Positions 44,151 to 55,495 of a DNA stretch of 64,000 nt are shown here, one piece after another. The stretch comes from Gamarada debralockiae. Taxonomy: Eukaryota > Ascomycota > Leotiomycetes > Helotiales > Hyphodiscaceae. The stretch covers positions 1 through 64,000 of the forward strand of contig NXFV01001362.1 of assembly GCA_002803225.1 (NCBI GenBank), given 5' to 3'. Numbering within the stretch: the first letter of the stretch is position 1; each line of letters starts with the position of its first letter. The position numbers and the translations under genes were made by a program. The notes under the pieces are model-generated. The model did no database searches and was not told where the DNA came from. It worked only from the letters and a program-made list of their open reading frames with translations.

Positions 44151-45689
44151 TTCAATGAGTTGCTAAAACAATAAGTGAACAAAATATAATTAGAGATGGG
44201 TGCAATTTGCAAGGCCTACAGTTATACTTGTTACTGATTAATCGAGGAGGTTCATGAAGGAGCGTTATTACACATGGAAGACTGGAAACCATTCAAGTCT
44301 TTAATAGTTGGAGTGTCAATTCGCAACAATTTCAGTCGTCAAAGTCCAATCGTTGAAAAGTGTCAATTGGAGCTGTTTTGGGACGAAATATAGTGGCATT
44401 TTAAGAACTAGCTGGTATCTGAAGAGGTCAGATAAAAAAAAGATGGGGGAAGAGCTCTCTTAAGTTACAGAAAGAAGAGATTATAAGCTTGCCTTATTCG
44501 GCATTCCCATCTAGCAACTCTAGAAAACCTATGACAAATTCTTCAACTCTAAAACCGCGATAAAAGAGAGGTATATGAATAGAGATGTTCTCAGAAATTT
44601 TGCTGCATCAGTTTGTTGATATTTTCTACGGTGATACTCTCAAATACCGCCCAAACCATCACCACCGCTTTCACGATTCATCCACAGGACTGATCTAAAT
44701 TGTGATTGAGATTTTACAGAGAAACTCTCCTTGTCATTTGTCAACCCATTGCTCTAACTCTTGTAGACCTTCCCTCCTCTCACAACAACCTTCCCACATA
44801 TACCCTTCTCCCACAAACTCTCTCCCTCCCTTTCTCACGAATTCAAGATCACAACGTGGTTGAGGGTGACTTTGTCGTATATGTCCTGATACGTGTTGTA
44901 GCAAGACTTACAGGTCGCGTCAAGACAAGTGACGGAATAGAGATTAAGTCTGCGGAAGATTTCCTCTTTGATTTCTGCTAGTAGTCAGGGGGGTCGAGAG
45001 CTAGAGGTGACTTTATGGCTCGTAGTTGCATCCAGTTCGGAATGTCTGGTTCGCATTTATTGAAGATGTGCTCCATCACACTATGCTATGTTGAGGCTTC
45101 AACGGAACTGGAGTCTGAGAATAATTATTGTGTACTCTGGGCTCTATATCGTCATGCTATGTGCTTTAGGGCTACCAAGGAGTTGCTGGAGTATTGAAAT
45201 AGAAGAGCTGTAATGCTACATATTTAATGCTTATACAGAGAGAGAAATAATTTGAGAAAATGCGCTGGATTTGAAAAAGCTATCTGCAAACGGATTATTG
45301 AGTTGAAGACAACCAGTTGCATATTCCAGCAACTAAAAGAACAAAGAATGACACCTCTGCTTTGCGTTTCCCTATAAAGCGAGTCAAAGAGACCCAAAGA
45401 ATGTGGAACATGCGTCTTTGTCTCCAATCAAAAAAGCACGCTGATATAAGCTCTGTTTTACTCCATGGTGCTCTGAATATTCCGGGATAAAGAATCCTTT
45501 GTTTCAACAGGAGAAGGAAAGTCAACAGATATTAATGAATCAAACACGCATCAAATGCTGCCCTCATCGACCAGTTGATAGCACCCATCTTGCACAATAC
45601 TCCCTGTATCTCAAGAGGTCCCCGTACTACTCCGAATCTCCCTGCATCTCACCGTGGCCGTCGGTTTCAAATTTAAAAAGTAAGCCTTG
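44151..45689. other. gene-poor, AT-rich interval
   Basis: Apart from the dispersed repeat at 44367-44503, it holds only short frames (plus 44706-44981 and 45015-45197; minus 45224-45525) that do not resemble known proteins. Confidence 0.35.
44367..44503. repeat. dispersed repeat, copy 2
   Basis: Partner of 34293-34433 in the same orientation, sharing CGAAATATAGTGGCATTTT and GGGGAAGAGCTCTCTTA. Indels and substitutions separate the copies, so the duplication is old. Confidence 0.55.
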
Positions 45690-46600
45690 ACGTAACCATA
45701 CCGCCACTCTCCACTGGCGTCTAATCTTTACCGAAACCCTTCCAGCTCGAGAAGACCGAGCCTCCCACAGATTCGTTTGTTTTATCTTGAGATCCAACAA
45801 TGAACTAGCTATTTCAAGTTAGCCAGGCCCGTAACCGTCATTTCCAAAAGTGGCAGGAAATTAAAACAGGAGGGGTCAATCTTACGCCTGCCACCAACAC
45901 GTCTGCATGCTCCTCCATTACATGGAAATCTTCACGTACTCCTCTAAGCAAGTTTATGGCCTCTGCGAAGGGGTTTTGTTTCGTGTAGTCGGGGAAATTA
46001 CCGCCTGGCTCCAAGGAGGACAAACTTTCCAAGACCTGGATCTGTTGCTGTAAAATAGACTTAATCATCTTGATCTCCTCCAAAATATCCTTGACGCCTT
46101 TGAGAAATTTTGATTCTTTACTAATGTTTAACAACACCTTGAGGCCCTTTCTCCGTAGCTTTTGGTAGTCTTGGTGCTCTTCGTGAAGGCTGTACAGCTC
46201 CTCTGAGGTCGTGTAAAACTCGTCGAATAGCGCCTTTTCTTCTTCTTTCTATTCGGAATTAGCAAAATATCTCAAATTCTGACTATGAAAATTAGTGCAC
46301 AGAGAGGATACTAGAAGTAGTGAGACTTACAGCGTCACCAATTGTGCTTTGAAAAAATTGCAGGAACTACAGAGTTTTGACGTGCTGGTGAGGGTCTAAT
46401 GTTTTGCAGCAAAGTGTCAAAATCCGAGACGTATCAGTAGGAGATTGGATAATCTTCCGACAGTAAGGCTGGTTTTTCAAGATAGATGCTTGGATATCGT
46501 CGAAGAACAGTCCATGGTTTTTGAACCTCGCTCCTTGCCTCGCAGGGAAGTTGGAAATAATCATATCTGGGGCTAATGTAATAGCGCTGGTGTGCGGCAT
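45690..46600 (-). pseudogene. CorA-like transporter-domain protein, degraded
   Basis: Pieces on the minus strand match the fungal CorA-like family often found beside HET genes: HGLFFDDIQASILKNQ with KIIQSPTDTSRILTLCCKTL, then EEEKALFDEFYTTSEELYSL, LRRKGLKVLLNISKESKFLK and VKDILEEIKMIKSILQQQ, then SLLDLKIKQTNLWEAR. In intact members the last block is followed by two membrane helices, and those are not found here. The blocks lie in different frames or across introns that do not join cleanly, and there is no assured start. The assignment is by motif order. Confidence 0.45.
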
Positions 46601-46789
46601 GTATTGGCATTAGGAGTTACCCTTATATGGTAGAATAGCGAATTGATCGTTGATTAATTCTTGTACCTTTTTGGCCAGTTGGCGCAGTAGTCAAAGGTAT
46701 TCACACCGCTCCAGTCACAAGAAGCGTCAATTTAACGCTGAGAACCATTTAGATGCTCAAGAAGGAAAATCGGATACTGTTAAGAGAGA

Positions 46790-47269
46790 ATGTTCACGAC
46801 TTTAAGGCAAGCTATATACCGCTATCCTAAGCCTGGCCAGCCAGGATATTACGAGATTGAATCTAAGCCTCTAAGTAAGAGACTCAATTACATCTTTGTC
46901 AATTATTCGGCCAGAGGCCTTGAGTCCAGAAGTTTAGACGCCACTATGTCTCTAACGACAATATCCACGAGCTCTAGTCGCGAAGTTACTCGATATTCCA
47001 GCCCGGTATCGAATATAGAAGATACTGGCACTTATAGACATATTGATCCTCAGCTTCTCTCTCAACCAATTTTCCCGCTCATTAGAGATAAATCGTTTTG
47101 CTCATCTACAGTCAGCATCGCTCCGAGTCTAGCGATGGCGTCTCCAAGTGCGTACAGCATCACGTCAGCCCAAGGTATAATTAAGGTAGAGAATTGCATA
47201 TGCCTCGACAAAGAAGAGGCTTATCCCTTGGAGCACGCAAGTTCTATTAAAAATATAGCCCCTACTTAG
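46790..47269 (+). CDS. hypothetical protein, Ser-rich
   Basis: 159 codons from an ATG at 46790. It starts RQAIYRYPKPGQPGYYEIES and becomes Ser/Thr-rich. No family recognised. It could be the N-terminal part of the degraded chromodomain gene that follows on the same strand. Confidence 0.3.
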   Translation: MFTTLRQAIYRYPKPGQPGYYEIESKPLSKRLNYIFVNYSARGLESRSLDATMSLTTISTSSSREVTRYSSPVSNIEDTGTYRHIDPQLLSQPIFPLIRDKSFCSSTVSIAPSLAMASPSAYSITSAQGIIKVENCICLDKEEAYPLEHASSIKNIAPT

Positions 47270-47576
47270 AGTACGTTAGGATAACTACTATTTAAGGAGC
47301 TAGCTCTAACTAGGATACAGAAACTACTATACTTGCAATCAACGTCAAGAACACAGAAGCCATTTCGACTATTGCAATACTCTTTCCGCAATGAAGCTAG
47401 TGGACTTGCCTTCGGTGCTAAGCTCTGAGGGTACAGCCTCCAAGCAGGGGGCCTTTAATTATCTAGACGGCGATTCTGCGAATACTAGTGGATAATCATT
47501 AGACGCTGGAAGTCTAGGTAGGTTGCAACCGCTTCTTAAATCTATATAAGACTGGCTCGTTCAGAATCTGGATATA

Positions 47577-47950
47577 TTGATTGTCCTCGATAAAGATAAG
47601 ACCACTAAGCCTGAATCCAAAGGCTACACGCATCCCCATAATGAGCACTCAGAAGGCATACCTGTTTCTACTGTCCAAATCTTAAGTCCGACGTTATCGA
47701 TAGCTCGATCTCCGGATGGAAATGGCCCGCTATCACAAATGATTCAAGATTTAGAACTAGCTGCTGTACTCCTGGAGGATGATCAGCACATTGTTGAGCG
47801 ACTTCTACAGAGGAAAGTTGTCTTACGTGGAAGGGGCAGATGCAGGGGAGGGGTCACAATACTTTTTCCAGTGGCAAGGGTATCCAGACGAGGAGAATAC
47901 CTGGGTTGAAGATAATATACATGAAGGATCTCATTACTGCGTACAATAGT
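47577..47950 (+). pseudogene. chromodomain protein remnant with frameshift
   Basis: The first frame reads VLLEDDQHIVERLLQRKV. After a one-base shift near 47815 the next frame reads SQYFFQWQGYPDEENTWVED before a stop at about 47948. Together these are a chromodomain: the VERLL strand, the aromatic cage residues of FxWxGY and the ENTWVE helix start. In fungi such domains occur at the C-terminus of Ty3/gypsy integrases and in heterochromatin proteins. No integrase or reverse transcriptase is detectable nearby, so the source is open. Confidence 0.55.
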
Positions 47951-49111
47951 AACTAGCTCAGCTTAGTATTACTCGAAAGCCATAGTGAATTTGGAGGGGG
48001 GATCTCATCTACTACAATGTGACAAATGGACGTTTCGTTTCTGTTCTAGTATAACTTGAGGAATGTCTATTAACCACATCCGGGCGAAGCGAAATGCCCT
48101 ATGTTCCGAAAATCCGTCATGGTACTTAATGCAATCAGCCGCTTGAATCCCGTCCGCTTTGCTCTACAAAGTTTTGATCTTAGCCGAAATCATCTTCGGC
48201 TGATTTCTCACCGCTGCTGCACCAAAATTACCATAAATATAACCATAGGTTTTACCCATGTTTACATGTACTGGCCCCTAAAACTCAATTCAATGAAAGC
48301 GCATGTTTCTGTTTTTTTATAACAAGGACCGAAATATGGATAATGCATCCTGAATGATTAATTCCAGCACAATGATGACTTAGGTTTCAGCACTGTCTCT
48401 TTATAGGCAGCGGCTTTGATATTCCAGCTGCTGTGGGCCGGTACCTCTTGGCAACCACTGAAACGCCTTTTGTATCAACTTAACCACGAGCCTGCGCGTG
48501 TAGTCACTTCTTGTTTGAATAATTATAAGAGTGCGATTGATTTCAAAACAATACATTGTATTAATCACATTCGTTCAATGTAATGCCGCTATATGTGCTG
48601 CCCTACTATATTTTGTTCCCGTCGAATGTAGTTTTTCTACAACTTTCGATGGCCATATGACCATGGCCTTCTACGCCGAACTTGTACCCCAGCGAGTTTC
48701 TCACGCCTGCCAAGAAAACTTGTACGTTCACATTTGGGAGGAGCACAAGCACGGAGGCGTAAAATCTGCGGCTTCGCTGAAATTCCACGCTAGTTCTCCA
48801 GAGCGCAATCGTATTGTTCGTCTATTCAATCTCATGTCTTCTCAAGCGATTTTACAACTAATATTCAATAACCGAAGTTGCTCTACATTTTCTTCCTGGT
48901 TCTTGCGACTCGTATGTCATTTTCATGCTTAGCTAATATTCCTCCCTCTCCCTCTTCCTCTCTCTTGAGGCGTAGTAGTTGCTTATTTCAAAGCATATCC
49001 CTCGAGTCAGGTAAGATTTGTAATCCATCATGCACTTCCAACGTCTACGGGTATAAATCGAGCATTGAACAGCAAAGGAGGTGGGTGGGGAGGTAGGTGA
49101 GGTAAGAAGAT
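47951..49111. other. gene-free interval 47951-49111
   Basis: A small hairpin (AGCCGAAATCATCTTCGGCT) lies near 48182. Frames around 48531-49096 have no family resemblance. Otherwise it is the 3' flank of the NLR gene. Confidence 0.35.
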
Positions 49112-50690
49112 TTATGAGGGAATTAAAGCACCGTGGCTGACCAGTATCTCGACAATCTTCTCGTGGCCTCTGGCCGATGCGGCCTGTAGCGCATTGCCGT
49201 AGTCTCCACCTTGTGCATTGATGTCGGCGCCGTGGCTGACCAGTATCTCAACAACCTTCATGTGGCCGTTGTCCGATGCGGCGTACAGCGCGTTGCTGTA
49301 GAATTTGTCTTGTGCATTAACATTGGCACTATGGCTGACTAGTATCTTAACAACCTTCTTGTGGCCTCTAGCTGATGCGGCCTGCAGCGCGTTGCTATAG
49401 TGTCCGCCTTGCGCGTTGATATTAGCGCCATAGCTGACTAGTATCTCAACAATCTTCTCGTGGCCTCCGGCCGATGCAGCCTGTAGCGCATTGCCGTAGA
49501 ATCCGCCTTGTGCGTTGATGTCGGCGCTATGGCTAACTAGTATCTTGACAACCTTCTCGTAGCCTCTGTCTGATGCAGCATATAGCGCGTTATTGTAGAA
49601 TCCGCCTTGTGCGTTAATATTGGCGCCATAGCTGATTAGCATCTCAACAATCTTCTCGTGGCCTTTGTCTGATGCGGCCTGTAGCGCATTGCCGTAGTAT
49701 CCGCCTTGTGCGTTAATATCGGCGCTGTGGCTAACTAGTATCTCGGCAATCTTCTCGCGGCCTCTGGCCGATGCGGCGTACAGCGCGTTACTGTAGAATC
49801 CGCCTTGCGCGTTGACATCAGAGCCGTGGCTGACCAATATCTCGACAATCTTCTTGTAGCCTCTGTCTGATGCAGCCTGTAGTGCGTTGCCATAGAATCC
49901 ACCTTGCGCGTTGACGTCGGCGCCATGGCTGACCAGTATCTCGACGACTTTCATGTGGCCGTTTTCTGACGCAGCATACAGCGCGTTGCCGTAGTCTCTG
50001 CCTTGCGCGTTGACATCAGCGCCGTGGCTGACCAGTATCTCGACAATCTTCTCGTGGCCTCTGACCGATGCAGTATACAGCGCGTTGCCGTGCTCTCCGC
50101 CTTGCGCGTTGACATCAGCGCCGTGGCTAACTAGTATCTCAACAATCTTCTCGTGGCCTCTGTCTGATGCAGCATACAGCGAGTTGCCATGGTCTCCGCC
50201 TTGCGCGTTAACATCAGCGCAGTGGCTAACTAGTATCTCAACAACCTCCTTGTGGCCTCCGGCTGATGCGGCCTGTAGCGCGTTGCCGCAGTGTCCGCCT
50301 TGCGCGTTGATGTCGGCGCCGTGGCTGACCAGTATCTCAACAATCTTCTCGTAGCCTCCGGCTGATGCGGCCTGTAGTGCGTTGCTGTAGAATCCGCCTT
50401 GTGTGTTGACGTTGGCGCCGTGGCTGACCAGTATCTCAACAATCTTCTCGTGGCCTCCGGCTGATGTGGCCTGTAGTGCGCTGCTGTAGAATCCGCCTTG
50501 TGCGTTGACATTGGCGCCGTGGCTGACCAGCAGTTCGACGACTTTCATGTGGCCTCTGGCCGATGCGGCCTGCAGCGCGTTGCCGTAGTCTCCGCCTTGC
50601 GCGTTGACATCGGCGCCGTGGCTGACCAGTATCTCGACGACTTTCATGTGGCCCTCTCCTGCAGCCCATGACAACATTGTTCCGCCGCTT
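49112..50690 (-). repeat. 99-bp tandem repeats encoding 16 ankyrin units
   Basis: Inside the NLR gene, units of 99 bp keep a fixed frame, each ending VSHGADVNAQ or a close variant. Changes concentrate at repeat positions 3-4, 9, 13-14 and 16-18 (for example DY/FY/HC/EH, Q/Y, AR/AG/DR/EN, HM/HE/YE/HK), with the framework almost unchanged. That is the high-internal-conservation pattern of fast-evolving fungal NLR repeats. Confidence 0.85.
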
Positions 50691-53428
50691 TTGAGCGTCG
50701 AAGTAATATCAACATCGTAAACGGATAAGAACCGATGAATGAGTGCAGGTTTTCCATGTTTGACTAAGAAGGAACCGAGCTCGTCGCCTGGATAAGGAAA
50801 TTCAGAGTGATGTGGATGTGCTTGGCTGTCAGCTCTGACGAGCGCCTCGAACGCTTGGTGGCAGTCATTCACGATAGCAGCAAATATAGGATTGCCATAT
50901 CGCCCACTTTGGCGACGTGTGCATGGCCCGTCTTGCATCAATATATTGATGAGATTGGAACAATCCTTTTCAGCAAGTATGTACAGTAGATCTATGTCTG
51001 GCGGGAGACGGCGGACCTGGAATCTTTCGATAATGTTATTTAGCTGTATCCAGTTGCTGAGCTCGAAATCTTTCAGGAAGCATTCCTGGCCCACTCCTTC
51101 GGCGTGTGCAACATTAGCATGAGCAAATATGTTGCGAACCGCGTATTCCAGAAAAGAAAATCGGAGTGATGCTTTTTTGCGTAGCTCAGCTCCTTCAGGA
51201 GAGGATGCTAAAGGGAGGGATCCATCAATGCCTAGATAGCTGGTTATATTCAATCTTATATAATTCGAGCAGCACTCCTTCAGGCGATCTTGGCTCAAAC
51301 CAATGCTATTGGCCTTTAGATCTGCCCAGACCTGGCCAAGTCCATTTTCCTTCAGCAGAAAGTCCTTAACGGATTCGTGAATGAACTGTACAGTATGGTG
51401 CTTTGACTTCGTGATTTCAGCCAGGCCCTTCGAGGAGCTGAGGATAAACAAATCCATAGTTTCTGGAGAAACTATTCCTAGATCAAACGAAAAAAGCTCA
51501 TCAGGCTCCGTTCCCGACAAGATCGCGAAATAAAGTTCCTCTCGCTTCAGTGGCCGATTTGCAAATAGAATACATTGAAGGCAAAGCTTCATTTCGTCCA
51601 AATTTTGATCGTCTCGGGTCAAAATTGTTCGGAAAAGCTCATTTAGATCGTTCGGTATCTCCCGGAGCTTCTTCTGTAGGGTGTGTACTTTGCCATGGTC
51701 GAAAGCTTTGTTGAGAATTTGCACGACAAGAATAATCCACATGAAGATCCCTGAGGATCTATCACGTATCTCTTGTCTGATCTGTTCAGCTTGCTTACCC
51801 CGTCCAGCTTTCAGTTCACTAGAGAGGTACCTGTCAATATCCTGGGAGTGACCCTGTTGATCTTCCAATTTCATCTCTACGGATCGTTGAATCGTGATGT
51901 GCGGGTAGTGTCGACTTGAGAAGAGGACATGAAATGCCCTCCTGTTAGAAATTGCATCTTCTCCAAGCTTTTCGAAGAAGGCTATCATGTCTCGTACTTC
52001 ATCCTCATCGCACTCGTCGAGCGCATCAACAATAACCGTGATGCTATGTTGATCCAGTATCTGTAGGGCTTGGGCCAATAGATGCTTGAGCATTTCGCGG
52101 TTCATCTTAAGCCGACCGTCTGAGGGCCGGTGGGTCAAGCTTGTAATGTTCCAAACTTGTTGACTGCCTGGGAATTTTTCAAGCAATTGGACAAGTAGAG
52201 ACCTGTACAACCCTATGGTGTTCTTCTCAAGATCAGAACCCCTAGCATTAAAGAAAAATGAGAGAAGCGTGGTACTCCGCGAGGATTTTCTGAGCTCCAT
52301 GAATGCAAACTTTGTCAGCGTTGATTTGCCGCATCCAGGCTTTCCTTTGATCCAGAAGATTCCATGATGCTCGGAGAGTTTATCAGCGTTCATCCAGTCC
52401 AAGTATTCGGTACTTTCAAGCAGCCATCTGCAAGTTTTTGTATGACCCGGCCTGATGTTCATATACCGATCATCAATTTGGTCAAAGCGTAAAGACTCAA
52501 GCAAATCTTTCTTTATAGATGGAGGAAGGCTGTGATCGATGTCTGGAATGTTCGATCCAGTCTTCACACGCTTCGAGGGAGGCTCTACTTCTTCTATAGT
52601 AGCATGATATTAGTAAAGACGACGTATAATTGAAAAGAAAGATTCGATTCAAAAACATTCTGGTGATAAGACTAACGACTTACTGTTTAAAGCCTCATCA
52701 ATCTCCTTGAGAAGCCGACGGCGCGCATTGCTCATCCCCTCGCCATAGATGAGTGGCATATGAATACCAAAAATGCCTAGGAGAGAGTAGGATTTGTCTT
52801 CTTCACGCTTGGTCTCGCGTTTTGCCGCCCACGACATTCGCTCATCAACGGTGAACTCCGGTAGAGCGCGTCCATGAAGTGCCGAAATTGGAATTCCTGT
52901 AATTTCATGGATCTGTTGCTCGAGGGACTGCTTATCACCCAGTCGCGTATGCTCTTCAGAGAAGAATTCGACCGACGCGGGAGCAAGGAGCTCCTGAAGC
53001 GTCCAGCCTCGAGTAAACCATTTACTTTTCCGAAAAGCCGATTCCCATGTGTTCTGCGAAGTCTGGTCTCTTTCTTTTCTCTTGCATGTCGAGACATCAG
53101 ACAGGTAAACGTAACACTTGGCCGCACGATGATACCAGCGGAACATCGAGTTGATCGCCTCTGAAAACTCGGCGTCGCTTGATTTCTTGATGCAACAACT
53201 GTCCACCCAGAAGTATTGTAAGCCATCCTTGGCCGCTTGTTCTCCACAGAATTTGATCTTGTCATTACCGGCTTTGCCCTGGCCAGAACCCTCGACCATG
53301 TCTTCAAAGGTGACCTCTTCGCTGTCCTGTCCCCATGTGTGTGAAAGGATAGCATATGGAGGGAGGTCGTCAAGCAGATTCGCGGTTAAATGGAAGCGGC
53401 CGTCATTCTGGCGTTCTAAAAGACGCAT
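49112..53428 (-). CDS. HET-NACHT-ankyrin NLR-like non-self receptor
   Basis: Two exons, 53428-52684 and 52593-49112, joined in phase across a 90-nt intron, give 1408 aa. The N-terminal HET domain (residues 1 to about 250) starts MRLLERQNDGRFHL and includes YAILSHTWGQDSEEVTFEDM, FWVDSCCIKKSSDAEFSEAI, FTRGWTLQELLAPASVEFFS and SYSLLGIFGIHMPLIYGEG. A NACHT NTPase follows with Walker A GKPGCGKST (332-340) and Walker B VIVDALDECDEDE. From about residue 885 to the end are 16 ankyrin repeats of mostly 33 aa, very alike. In fungi this architecture senses non-self (heterokaryon incompatibility or xenorecognition): the repeats bind the ligand, NACHT oligomerises and HET triggers cell death. No stop or frameshift is seen. 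This is the only intact HET gene in the window. Confidence 0.93.
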
Positions 53429-54400
53429 TGTTGCGTACAGGTGTCGCGTCGCGAGGCTCAGAAGGGTGATGCTTACTGACAGTTCGACTACAACGGTGAC
53501 GCTAGTTAGCGAAAAAGCTCCGTTAATGCTAGCATCTAACCATATCCCGATGCATTCGGTTATGGGAGTAGACGTCTAGAGTGCGTGATTTCTGCTTTGA
53601 TCTGTTATGTAGACGAGGCTGAATCCGAACCGCTGCGCGCGTGGCTTTGTTATGCACCAACCCGGACCAGGCTTGGCGCAGGCAAGTGCATGCAGCAGCT
53701 GCAGCACATCCGGAGGGTGGGGACGGAGTGTGAAAACAGTCGCGACATGGCGATTTATTGATCGTGTTAGGCTCACGTTCTATCAGCTAGCCCAAGTGCT
53801 GGTCCGATATCAAACCGAAGATTATCTGCTCATTGCACCTACCTTCGCCCTCCAAACAGAAATTTGCACTTTTGCGATAATGTTATTGCTTTCTTCTCTG
53901 ACGCTATAAGATACTGTTGGCCAGCCTATCTTATACTCGGTGCCACAAAGTAGATAAGAGAACACTGCCAAGTAAATAAGAGAAAATTTTGACGCGCGAT
54001 CAGAGGCCACACGTTGTAGTGCGGCGTTGTGTAAGTAGCAGTAGATATATTGCGCGTATTAATACTGAAAGACAAGAGTCGGGAAAATCCAAACTGATCA
54101 ATTGATGGGTTAGAAAAAGTGGAAAGACCAGGATTCCATTGGTCAATTTCTCTTGGCATCGACATTTGAAAACTGATATTTTGCTTACTAGCCTCTTGGC
54201 ATACAGTACGTACAGTACTAGGTCACGATAAAGGGCCATTGAACCGAGAACACCAAAACCCAAAACTTAACCTCCTAATTAAATCACATATAACTCACCT
54301 AATTTTAGAGCTAGCTAAATATAAATTACAGCATTAAATTCACATGGTTTTAAGCTAAAATTTGTACAATTCAGATTTTTTGCGCAACCTTCTAGTGACC
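53429..54400. other. intergenic 53429-54400
   Basis: Upstream of the NLR gene and downstream of the transposase. The right part (54250-54400) is AT-rich and probably belongs to the transposon's 3' end. No clear terminal inverted repeat was found. Confidence 0.35.
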
Positions 54401-55495
54401 CTAGTATTTTGTGTGCCAGCCATCTGCCTCGATACAAGCCTTGATTCTCTTCTCCATACTCCCGACTAGACTCTCGAAGAGTGAGTTGGGTAATGCATCC
54501 TACGCTGCGCATAATGCTTTTTCAAGTGCATCTAAATCCTCTGCCGACTCGCCGCTTGCATTCCATAACTCAGGGTACATCTTATTAACCATCTCCTTTA
54601 GTGCTTTCCAAGCGTGCTCGATCGGGTTCAGGTCAGGCGAGTAAGGAGGCCAATCTGTGATCTGTATGCCGTTTTCTCTAAACCAATCTCTAACCTTATG
54701 AGCTGTATGTATTGGCGCATTGTCTTGCATAAAAATTAAGTCGTCGACATAATAGTAAGGGAGGTTATCTTCGAGGACTTTAATGTAGGACCTTGCTGAA
54801 TACCCATGCTTCTTCGACTCCCAATCGCGCTCTAAAATATAGAGTGGAGTACGTTCTGCGTATCCCCAAAAGGCAGCCCAGACCATGACTCGTAGTTGCT
54901 TGCCCTTTTTATATGTCAAGACGTGCGAAGGTTTCCATTTATCACTTGGAGTACCGAAGACCCAAAGTTGCTCTTGTCCTTTCCCTCTCTCTGCCGAACA
55001 CTTATTACTCCATATGTATTTTCTCTACCTTGCAGTATCCCAATGGGCTCGCTGGCGGCACCAAAGTAATCGCATTTGAGCGACCTCTTCAGTGAGTTCA
55101 GGGCGTCTCTTTGCGCGCCAGTGCTTAAGCCCAAACTTCCTCGCAATTCGCTTGATAGTAGAGTTGCTCATTTCAAGGCCAGTTTCCTTCCGCCGGTCCC
55201 TAAACTTCATTCCGGGATGCAATCGCAAATTTCGAAGCATCATTCGTTCGTCTCGGTCATCGTAGGTAATCGGACCGCCTGGGCGAATTTGGGACTCTCC
55301 TTGTGGTCGTGCTGTAGCGTTTTCAAGAGTGCCTCTCACGGCTTTGCGAGATACTGAAAACGCGTCTATAATTGCAGCCTCTTTTGCGCCAAAATAATGC
55401 GCCCCAACAATTAATCCTCGCTCATATGGAGTAAGATCCCTCCCACGAGGTCTATTTCCAGATATCTCGCCGAGAACTCGACGTATTGGTGGCAT
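54401..55495 (-). pseudogene. Tc1/mariner-family transposase, inactivated
   Basis: The frame is continuous for 365 codons from ATG at 55495 to TAG at 54401, interrupted by TAG at 55027-55025 and 54502-54500. An N-terminal HTH region (GRDLTPYERGLIVGAHYFGA, SNSTIKRIARKFGLKHW) precedes a DDE domain. The second and third catalytic positions are visible (FMQDNAPIHT and SPDLNPIEHAWK, Tc1-like spacing). The first, normally Asp in W-S-D-E-x-x, reads W-S-N-K, so both Asp and Glu were changed as if by G-to-A. Both stops sit where a Trp fits, again G-to-A. The lesions are all transitions of one strand sense, as in RIP. Terminal inverted repeats were not recognised. Confidence 0.85.

Noticed and set aside
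50010..50354. 114-codon plus-strand frame opposite the ankyrin repeats
   Set aside because: An antisense shadow of the repeat array, repetitive only because the array is.
49112..50690. Regularly spaced near-identical repeats suggestive of a CRISPR array
   Set aside because: The 99-bp period is in frame and encodes ankyrin units. There are no unique spacers, and the genome is fungal.
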